Origin: Phytopythium helicoides
Taxonomy: Eukaryota; Oomycota; Peronosporomycetes; Pythiales; Pythiaceae
DNA: 64,000 bases
Direction of reading: 5' to 3'
NCBI GenBank assembly: GCA_024867545.1
Contig: JANFNE010000010.1
Location: 1-64,000 of the forward strand
The position numbers and the translations under genes were made by a program. This document shows, in pieces, positions 31,565 to 39,852 of this stretch; within the stretch, counting starts at the first letter, position 1; each line of letters starts with the position of its first letter. The notes under the pieces are model-generated. The model did not search any database and was not told the origin of the DNA. It worked only from the letters and a program-made list of their open reading frames with translations.

Positions 31565-33156
31565 TGTGGCGGACTGGGGGAGGAGCAGGAACTCGGGCGT
31601 GGTCTGCAGGCCGCAAATGAGCGAGAGAGAAGACGAGCGAGGTGAGCACGACTCGTCGACGACACGACCAAGCGTCGCGCCGCCTCGCGCTCCCCACCGC
31701 GCCAACGCAGCTCGCTACCGCGTGCTCGGCACTCGCACGAAGAGCAGCAGCAACACTACGCGACGGCAGCGGCGGAGCGCTGGGCGGGCGACGCATCTGG
31801 ACGCTCGGAGCGCGGCGCGTACCTTTCTTCTTCTTCTTGAGCTTCTCCGCGTTTCCCGGACTTTCTCGCTCTGATGTTTCTCGGGTCGACTTGGGAAGGG
31901 AAGAGAGAACCGACGAGGTGGTGCGAAGGTGGGTAGACGGTGGCGCGAAGGTCGCAGACACGAATAGTGGGTTGAACCTTGGCCACAGCGGTTTTCGATC
32001 CGAGATTCATTCGCTCCTATCCGCGATCGCTGCTGCCGCGCCTCGTTGCTTGCATTCACGCATATCGTACGCACATGAACCCACGGATGCAGATGGCGCG
32101 AGTGGCAGCAAGGGCTTTTGCCATGCATGGAGCGCGTTCATATGGGACCGGCGCATCAAGTCTCGAGACACTCGCTAACCGATTGTCAACTCAGATACCG
32201 GTACTATACCAGTACTATTTTGGCAGATGACTTCAACAACCGTTCCACACCGGTATTTTACCACCATTCATCGGTTTCTCCATGATCATGATGTCGACGT
32301 CGACGTCAAGCATCGTCGACGCGAATGTGATGTGACCTCCTCCGCGCCATCCTCGATGGCGTCTGCGCGGACTGTCCACGCTCGGCGTACACTCAGCGTG
32401 TTGTAATGAACGGGCAGGTGAGTGGATCCCGGTGCAGCCCTTCCTTGCGTGTCGGATAATTCGTAGCCGCGGCCCTTTCGCTTCAAACTTCGTCGATGGC
32501 CGACCGACCGACCGACCACCAATGCTCTCGCATCCATGCACAGCGCCGGCCATCGACGCAGAGCGCGTGCACTCGCTCGCGCGAGAGTCGATGGCAGCGA
32601 TTGCTCGGTCCTGAGCTGCCTGAGTGCAACTCGTTGGCGACTGAATGGATTCGGATTTTGGAAATTTTCTCATTTCGCGAGAGCAAATTCTCGTTTTGAG
32701 ATATGGTGGAAAGATCTCCAGATAATTCTCCAGATTTTCATGGGGGTTACTTTCCTTGGATTGGCTCAAATTATATGCGACATGTAAAATTATCATTCGG
32801 TGTATTCCGCTCATGGAGTTTGGAGTCCAAACCTCACTATATAATTGTGTAGCCAACAAAGAGACGCTTCAACCCGAACAGAAGCCGTGTTTACTTGCGA
32901 CGAGTTATGTAATGGTGGTGGATTCCAGGAGAATGAGAACCGCATCAGACCATGCTTCGATTTCCTGCGCGCCGGTCTCTACAAGGCGCCGCGCTCTTCC
33001 TCGCCTCGCTTCCGCCGCGCTCCCGCCGACCGCGCGCCTCGCCACTCGCCCGCCACTCTCCAACCGGCGCAGCTCCGCCGAGTGCCGGCCCCGCGTCCCC
33101 CACCGCCCGCCCACGCGCTCCCACCCGCGAAGATCGCGCCTCTGCGGCTTTTCGAC
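31565..33156. other. Long divergent intergenic region
   Basis: About 1.6 kb between ATG8 and the next plus-strand gene. It contains TACCGGTA at 32196-32203, a second CACCGGTA at about 32247, and a GACC tetramer repeat near 32500. The right third is C-rich and open in frame with the next gene, so part may be leader. No supported gene. Confidence 0.45.
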
Positions 33157-33951
33157 ATGGACAGCGCCGTGGTGTACCCGCATGACGCGTCGAGCAAGAC
33201 CAGCTCGCTCAAGCGCACGATCTCCAAGTGCTCGCTCACCGACGGCGACGCGCTCGTGTACAAGAAGCTCTCGCCCATGCACGCGGCCAGCGTCGACGAC
33301 GGCAGCGCGCCCGTGCTGCTCCCACGTCGCGCCCGAGCGCCGGGTTTCGCCGACGAGCCTGAGGTGTCGCCTGCCGTGAGCTCCCCCGACTCGTACTACG
33401 ACCGCATCCTAGACGAGTGCAGCTCGCCCTACGACTCGCCGAGCGCGTTCGGCCACTGCGCAGAGTCACTCACTGCAGCGCGCATGTTCGCGGCGCTCTT
33501 GGACTACCTTCAGGACCTCGCCATGTGTTACGCGAGCGCGATGGACCAGACGTTCAGCGAGCTCCGGCAGCAGCTAATTTCAACGCCGTTCGCGATGCGC
33601 CAGCTTCAGGGGATTGTTCAGGCTCGTCTTGGACTCGCGTGGCACCTCGTCAACCCGCTCATCGAGCTCATGCAGGCGTTTGTCTCGGAAGTTGATTTCC
33701 GCGACGCGTCCGTTTTGGAATTGGCAGAGTTTGTGGAATGCTGCTGTGGACCTGCCGCTAGCAGCACGCTGTTTCCAAGCGGAGACGTGCTTGTGCGTCT
33801 CGGCGAGTTCTACCGTGACGTGGTCGCCGCGTTCAAGCGCTTTCTCATCAAGCGCTGGCTTCAGTCGGGGCGCATCGCGTTCCCGTGCGAGTTTGGGAAA
33901 AAGTCCGACACGCTCTTCCTCTGCATGGAGTGCCACCGCGAGCACAAGTGA
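33157..33951 (+). CDS. Unrecognised helical protein
   Basis: A single exon of 264 residues from the ATG at 33157. The frame is open upstream to 32845, but that part is low in complexity (Arg/Pro/Ala) and more like leader. Residues 1-100 are polar with many Ser and Asp. Residues 105-264 are predicted by eye to be mostly helical ('AARMFAALLDYLQDLAMCYASAMDQTFSELRQQL', 'ARLGLAWHLVNPLIELMQAFV', 'VLVRLGEFYRDVVAAFKRFLIKRWL'). A pair of Cys near the end ('FLCMECHREHK') gives a short CxxC-like motif. I do not recognise a family. It has no signal peptide or transmembrane segment. Codon use resembles the neighbouring genes, which supports it being real. Confidence 0.6.
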   Translation: MDSAVVYPHDASSKTSSLKRTISKCSLTDGDALVYKKLSPMHAASVDDGSAPVLLPRRARAPGFADEPEVSPAVSSPDSYYDRILDECSSPYDSPSAFGHCAESLTAARMFAALLDYLQDLAMCYASAMDQTFSELRQQLISTPFAMRQLQGIVQARLGLAWHLVNPLIELMQAFVSEVDFRDASVLELAEFVECCCGPAASSTLFPSGDVLVRLGEFYRDVVAAFKRFLIKRWLQSGRIAFPCEFGKKSDTLFLCMECHREHK

Positions 33952-34894
33952 GCGCCATCATCTTGGAATTATGAGCTCGCACACCAGCCAGCCAGCCAGC
34001 GAGTTGTTGGACGCACCAAGGCGAGCAGCCGCTGGAGCCCCGCAACGGACGTAATAGTATCACAGTAGTTTGGTAGCAGTAGTGATCGCAGCTCCACCTC
34101 GAGACGAACGAGGACACTCTCCAGGGCGACTGCAGTAATGTATTTCTATGAGTTCCCTCTCCACTATCGACTCTATGCCAACGTCGCGTCGCCACCCCGA
34201 GACGACGAGACGCGCAAGTGGCTCGGCACTGTCACTGCTCCGCACCACGACGTCACGCTGCATGCAACTCGCCGCGGTATTACCCGCGTGGTCGTCCAAT
34301 CGGCAACCCATTGCTTCGCTCACCTTCGGTGTTGACCTCACCTTCAGCTGCGAGAAGATGCCCATGGCATCGCTTCAACATGCTGACCAAACCGGTACAA
34401 TAGCATTCACATACCGGTACCGCCCCATCCCATGCCACGCTGGGGTCTCTGATTGGCCGGAAAAAAATAGCCAAGAAGAACGATGTCGATAACCGCCTCA
34501 TTTATGTTGGTTTCAGTATGCGGAGAGGGGCTTCTATTCGGAGCGGGGGAATCCCTCCTCCGCTCGCCCCCTTTTCTTCCTAGGAACGGCGGCCCCACAC
34601 AAACGGAAAGAACCGCCCGAGGTCGCCAAGCCCACACGCCCGAGACGCCCTCTCCTCCCTGTACGTGCGCGTCGCCTGCTGCAGCTCTAGGACGCCCGAG
34701 CAGGCTCGCGGGGCCGCCGGGGCTCTTGTTAACGCGGAGCCGCGCGATCGCGAGCCCTGGACGCCCCCTGGATCCCTCGCGACGCGTTCTAGAAGCTTGT
34801 CACGGGACTGTGTGAGGGGAAGAGAAATGCTGACGTGGTCTTGGCTTGGCAACAGAGACCTTCCCTCCTTCCTTCCGACTCGACAGTCAGCAAG
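33952..34894. other. Intergenic region upstream of Rab1
   Basis: About 940 bp without a supported gene. TACCGGTA lies at 34412-34419, another ACCGGTAC at 34391, and GTCTCTGATTGGC at 34445-34457 matches the element at 6835. These probably belong to the Rab1 promoter. Confidence 0.5.
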
Positions 34895-35747
34895 ATGAAC
34901 CCGGAATAGTATGAGCTGCTGTGTGCGCGGGAGCGAAAAAAAGCGAGTGCTGACGGATGGATGTTCTTCCATGATTCCTTCACCTCGACAGCGACTACCT
35001 GTTTAAGCTGCTGCTGATCGGTGACTCGGGCGTCGGCAAGTCGTGTCTGCTGCTCCGTTTCGCCGACGACACGTACACGGAGAGCTACATCTCGACCATC
35101 GGCGTCGACTTCGTACGTCTGCTTGCCGCGGAATCCGTCCCCATGGATATCGGGTAAAGGAGACGCTGACGCGGTTGCTGCGACTATGCAGAAAATCCGC
35201 ACGATCGAGCTCGACGGCAAGACCATCAAGCTGCAGATCGTACGTGGGGGTTGAATCCTTCTCGATGGGTTGGCAGCGACCGTGGTTGACTGACCCCATG
35301 CTTGTGGATGGCTTCATGTTGCAGTGGGACACGGCCGGCCAGGAGCGGTTCCGCACCATCACTAGCAGCTACTACCGCGGCGCGCACGGCATCATTGTCG
35401 TGTACGACGTGACGGACCAGGAGTCGTTCAACAACGTCAAGCAGTGGCTGCATGAGATTGACAGATATGCGTGCGAGAACGTGAACAAGCTGCTCGTCGG
35501 CAACAAGAGCGATCTGACGGCGAAGCGCGTCGTCAGCACGGACGCCGCCAAGGAGTTCGCGGAGAGCCTTGGCATCGAGTTCCTGGAGACGAGTGCCAAG
35601 AACGCTGCTAACGTCGAGAAGGCCTTCATGATGATGGCGGCGCAGATCAAGAAGCGCATGGCGAACGCGCCGGCGGCCCCTAAGGCTGGCGGTGGCGTCA
35701 CGCTGACGGGCACGTCGGTCCAGGCGGAGAAGAAGGGCTGCTGCTAA
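34895..35747 (+). CDS. RAB1: Rab1/Ypt1 small GTPase
   Basis: Four exons: 34895..34908, 34992..35112, 35192..35239 and 35325..35747, encoding 201 residues. All G motifs are present: 'GDSGVGKS' (P-loop), '[16 protein letters not shown]' (switch I, Rab1 type), '[30 protein letters not shown]' (switch II, RabF motifs), 'NKSDL' and 'ETSAKN'. The C-terminus 'KKGCC' carries two cysteines for geranylgeranylation. Rab1/Ypt1 directs vesicle transport from the ER to the Golgi. The first coding exon is only 14 nt (ATG AAC CCG GAA TA), a feature automated gene finders often miss. Introns are 83, 79 and 85 nt. The effector sequence is closest to Rab1 rather than Rab8 or Rab35, from memory of the families. 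Confidence 0.95.
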
Positions 35748-35957
35748 GCGTGCCCGGATGCCTCCCTGCTCGCTCATTTATTCCGGTTCTCGCCTCGACA
35801 AACGCCCAGCGACTCGTGTAAGGCTCCTACCGAGTCGAGAAGCGGCGGTGCGAGTTGTCGAGGCGAGAGGTAGCGGGGATCGCCTCGGTTGGTTGCCGAT
35901 GCGCCCGCTCGTTTTGGAAGAAGATGACAAAGAACCCTCCATCACCGCTACATTTTG

Positions 35958-36886
35958 TTAGTCGTGCAATCTATATTTTCCGCTCTCTTGCCATTTTTCA
36001 TCTCGTGGAGTTTCGTGTTGGTTTGGCGTGAACGCGGCCTTGAGCGCGGCGGCTCCGCGCTCGTCCTTGTAGACAAGGAACTCGTATTCGGGCAGGCGCT
36101 TGTTCTGTCTAACCGACTGCAGGATCCAGTCTGCACGCCGTGGCGATGCGCCACCGAATCAATCAACAGCTGCGTTTGGAAAAGCTGGCAAGATGCAGAA
36201 CCTTACCAGGAGTGACAAACTTGAGCTTGCCGAGCTTCTGCAGCCTCACATCCGGGTCAGCGCGATTCAACCCACTGTAGCCAAGGGTTCGCACCTTGAG
36301 GATTTTGTCAGCTTTCGCTGCGCTCAAAATGCAGCCCACCATGTGCGTGATGCGAGACGCCGTAATCATCTGCATCGAGCTGCCGGCGCAGTCCAGTGTC
36401 AACAGGCAACCTGGGTCAGCAGTTTTGTTGTTGAAATTACCTGACGTTGCCGCCATGCTCCTGCACAAGCTTGGCCAAATAGTATCTGCTCCACGTTTGG
36501 GATACCGGGCGCATCAGTCGCAACGAGGCACGAACCATGTACGGTTGACAACGTACGAAGAGACTTTGCCTGTGCGGCCATTGAAGACGATGCGGCAGCC
36601 CTGCCAGACACCCAGCAGTGCTTAGCCCCATCCAAATGTCCACGAAGCTGTACATCCAGCGAACCTTGAAAATCCCAGAGCTCTCCGCGCGCTCGGAGCC
36701 TCTCTCTTCCTTCGCGTCGCCGCCACTTTTCGCCTCGGTCTTCGCCGATTTCAGCTGGAAGAAGCCCTCGCGCTTGCGCTGCGCCTCGTCCTGCCGCCGG
36801 CGCTCCTCGGCCGCCAGCTCCGCGTCCGTGCGCCGTCGCCGCTCGTTGCGCTGCGTCGGGCCGCTCGGTCCATTGACCGCGAACAT
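35958..36886 (-). CDS. Small REV1-type BRCT-domain protein
   Basis: Six exons: 36886..36665, 36600..36557, 36485..36441, 36379..36295, 36237..36207 and 36130..35958, joining to 199 residues. Introns are 57-76 nt. After a basic, charged N-terminus the protein has one BRCT domain: 'GIFKGCRIVFNGRTG', 'YYLAKLVQEHGGNVSS', 'ASRITHMVGCILSAAKADKIL' and 'LKFVTPDWILQSVRQNKRLPEYEFLVY'. The order and the final 'P-x-W-I-x-x-S-x-x-x-x-x-R-L' with a Tyr-Phe end are those of the REV1 N-terminal BRCT, which binds DNA ends and PCNA during translesion synthesis. The stop follows about 40 residues later, and the convergent Rab1 gene begins 210 bp beyond, so no Y-family polymerase domain can follow. Its role is therefore unclear: a REV1 fragment, a regulator, or a separate DNA-repair adaptor. 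Confidence 0.72.
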
Positions 36887-37039
36887 GGCGACGCCGCTGC
36901 AGTTCTGATGCGATGGGCATCAAGTGGCGTCCTTTGACATCTGGAGCGACCCACACTTGTACCTCTTCCGCACTATGAGTCGCCCCAGACGCGATTATAG
37001 AGACGTGTTGTGGGACGCAGGGACTCTGGAGCGCGCCAG

Positions 37040-38170
37040 ATGACGCCACCTGGCAGTCTTGAGCTCGCTGCGAAGATGGAGATGGCGGCTCCGATGGCGG
37101 CGCCTGGCGAGCGGCTGCCGCCCGCGGCGCTCATCGACACGCAGCACAACGACATGATCTTCGACATCCAGCTGGACTACTACGGCAAGCGGCTGGCTTC
37201 GTGCTCGGGTGACCGCACGTTCCGCGTCTACGACGTGTCTCCCGCCACCTCGGGCTCCGCTCCGCCTCCCCAGCCGACCGCCGACGGAGCTGAAGCGCCT
37301 CCTGGCTACTCGCTGCAGCACGTGGTGCAGGTGGCCGAGGACTCAGTCGCGCCGCTGCAGCGACTGGCGTGGGCGCACCCAAAGTTCGGGTCGCTGGTCG
37401 CCATCGCCGCGCAGGACGGCAAGGTCTACATCTACCGAGAGGAGCTGGCGCACGCGCCGCCTCCTGGAACGCCCCCTGCTCCTGGTGCGCCGACTGTATG
37501 GCGCCTCAAGCACGTGCACAGCTTTCACACTGACGCCGTGTTGAGCGTCGCGTGGGCGCCGTACGAGTACGGACTGTGCCTTGCCAGTGCGTCGGCTGAT
37601 GGCCGAGTGAGTTTCTTGACTCGTCAGCGCGAGGGATGGGTCACCACGGCGTCCTTCATCAATTCGGAGGACGGCGTTGCGTGCACGAGCGTCAGCTGGG
37701 CGCCATACAATGCTCTAGGAGCACAGAGCGCTGCAGGTTCGCCCATCCAGCGCGTCGTCACGGGATCCATCAATCACCTGGTCACCATTTGGCGTCGCGA
37801 GCTTTCGTCTGATCCCAGTCAAAAGCAGGAGTGGACGCGCGAGGATGACGCTGTCCTTGCGGGGCACGCCGATTGGGTGCGAGACGTTGCGTGGGCTCCT
37901 AACGTTGGCATCCCCGCCAACGTGATTGCGTCCTGTGGAGATGACCACACGGTGCGCGCATGGAGCCAAGACGAGGCTGGAGGTGCATGGCACATGGCGG
38001 TCGTCAACACCTTCCGCGCGCCGGTGTACCGGATAAGCTGGTCGCTCACGGGTGCTGTGCTCAGTGCTGCAGCAGGCGACGATGAGATCACTTTCTGGAA
38101 GCAACACGCGTCAGGGGAGTGGCAGCAGGTTGCGTCCGTCACGGATGGCGGAGCACGTCCTTGCGCCTAG
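37040..38170 (+). CDS. SEC13: SEC13, COPII and nuclear-pore WD40 protein
   Basis: A single exon. From the ATG at 37040 it codes 376 residues; a second ATG at 37076 would fit the family N-terminus as well. Six WD repeats are visible: 'DTQHNDMIFDIQLDYYGKRLASCSGDRTFRVYD' at the start is typical of SEC13, as are 'WAHPKFGSLVAIAAQDGKVYIYRE', 'DAVLSVAWAPYEYGLCLASASADGRVSFL', 'GHADWVRDVAWAPN' and 'RAPVYRISWSLTGAVLSAAAGDDEITFWK'. SEC13 forms a six-bladed propeller that is completed by a blade from SEC31 or NUP145C, and serves in COPII coats and nuclear pores. The protein is slightly longer than yeast Sec13 because of a Pro-rich insert after the first repeat. It is in a divergent pair with the BRCT gene and converges on RFC4 (91 bp). 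Confidence 0.92.
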   Translation: MTPPGSLELAAKMEMAAPMAAPGERLPPAALIDTQHNDMIFDIQLDYYGKRLASCSGDRTFRVYDVSPATSGSAPPPQPTADGAEAPPGYSLQHVVQVAEDSVAPLQRLAWAHPKFGSLVAIAAQDGKVYIYREELAHAPPPGTPPAPGAPTVWRLKHVHSFHTDAVLSVAWAPYEYGLCLASASADGRVSFLTRQREGWVTTASFINSEDGVACTSVSWAPYNALGAQSAAGSPIQRVVTGSINHLVTIWRRELSSDPSQKQEWTREDDAVLAGHADWVRDVAWAPNVGIPANVIASCGDDHTVRAWSQDEAGGAWHMAVVNTFRAPVYRISWSLTGAVLSAAAGDDEITFWKQHASGEWQQVASVTDGGARPCA

Positions 38171-38261
38171 AAGAAAGATGCGCCAAGGGAACAAATACAC
38201 ACGTCTGTGTCTTGCAGATGCTCGTTCTATTGACCTTGTGCACAACACGGTCCCGGTCACC

Positions 38262-39433
38262 TTAACGGGACTCGTGGTATGTGCGCATGACATAGGAAGC
38301 AACGTCGAGCAGCTGGAAGTGCTCACTAGCGCCGTCTACGAGCTTCTTGTCGGCCTCGGCGATCCGCAAGCTCATCTTGGCCTTTTGCACGTCGCCGAGC
38401 CCGTCACGCACAAGCAGCTCGGCGTGTAGCTGCCGCAGCACGGTCAGCACAGGGTAGCCAGCGTACAGGATCTCCTCCATCTCGGTTCGCATTTTCTCGA
38501 AGTTGTTTTTGGCCACGGCAGCCCAGAACGCGTCCAGCATGTCTGGTGGCGCAAGCTTCAACAAAAAGGTTGAGCACAATTGAAGCGAATTCTGGCAAAA
38601 CAGTACTGCACGTACCCCAGCAACCGCAATTACATCGTCGCGCGAAAGTGGCTCGTTGCCGCACAGCTGCGTCGCACTCTGCAGGAAGTTGATGGCTTTG
38701 CGGAGGTCGCCGCCCGCACATTCGAGCAGCGTGTCGACGACTTGTTCGTCCTCAGAGCCCTTGACGCTCTCCTGCTCGCAGATGTAGCGCACGCGAGACG
38801 CCATAGAGGTGCGCTCGAGTGGCGCGAAGCGGAACTTGGCACACCGCGAGGCCACGGGCTCGATGATGCGGCTGACGTAGTTGCAAATGAGGCAGAAGCG
38901 CGTGACCTTGGAGTAGTTCTCCATCATGCGGCGCAGCGCCGACTGCGCGTCGCCCGTCATGGAGTCTGCCTCATCCAGCACAATGATCTTGAAGGGCGGC
39001 ATGCCGTCGGCGGAGCTGATGGCGCCCTGCGCGAAGCCCTTGACTTTTTCGCGCACGACCTTGATGCCTCGATCATCGGACGCATTGAGTTCCAGGAAGC
39101 GGCCGTTCTTGCGGAAGTCGGGCCCGAAGAGCTGCCTCGCCACTGCAACAATGGTCGACGTCTTGCCTGTGCCCGGCGGTCCATAGAAGAGCAGGTGCGG
39201 CAGCGAGCCGCTCGCGATCGACGTCTTGAGCGTCGCCACCACGTGCTCCTGGTGCGAGATCTCGTCCACGTTCTTGGGTCGGCTGCGCGCACACGCAGCT
39301 CCGACGCGTTAGCCTCCGCAGGCAGCGCAGCCACCAAGCGACACCGCGAATACTACGCAACGTACTACTTCTCCACCCACGGCAGCGGCGCCGCGGCCAC
39401 GGCCGGCTTGCTCTTGCTGGACGACGCGAACAT
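38262..39433 (-). CDS. RFC4: Replication factor C small subunit, RFC4-like
   Basis: Three exons: 39433..39366, 39282..38616 and 38555..38262, encoding 342 residues. AAA+ motifs are complete: 'LLFYGPPGTGKTST' (Walker A), 'IIVLDEADSMT' (Walker B), 'FCLICNYVSRIIEPVASRCAKFRF' (sensor 1 and the SRC arginine finger) and 'GDLRKAINFLQSAT' (sensor 2). The N-terminal 'PWVEKYRPKNVDEI' is the usual RFC box. The C-terminal collar region 'LDAFWAAVAKNNF' is closest to RFC4 (yeast Rfc2). RFC loads the PCNA clamp onto primer ends. The second intron is 60 nt, in frame and free of stops, so retention would only insert 20 residues. The gene ends tail to tail with SEC13. Confidence 0.9.
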
Positions 39434-39852
39434 GGCGCCTTGATCACTTGCCCTGGAAACTGGAGGCGCCAAAAAACCGATGACACTGATATAGATACCT
39501 CTATTTAGTGACACATCGCCCCCTTGCTTCTGAACCCATGTTGAAGACAAGTGCAAGACGCTCATTCATGACTTTGGATGATCAAATGATCAATCGTGTT
39601 GAAAGCAATGGCAAGGGCACAGCGCAATGCTCGCGTGTTTATACTCCAAGTCTTTTTTAAAGGCAGTCTAGAGGGCGCTTGAGGCGCCGTACGAGCAGCT
39701 GAGCTCCGTAGCTACATGAAAAACGGGGTTGATTCACAGTTGACTGGCAAACGCACCAAACGCACGCACAAACAGCCTCGCGGGAAGAGGTAGACGACTC
39801 GACGGACACACTCCATGATCGCGGGCTGCCAGTGAAAGGCTCTCGCTCGGGC
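39434..39852. other. Spacer between the NOX 3' end and the RFC4 start
   Basis: About 420 bp. NOX ends and RFC4 starts here on the same strand, so it must hold a terminator and the RFC4 promoter. I see no other feature. Confidence 0.4.
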
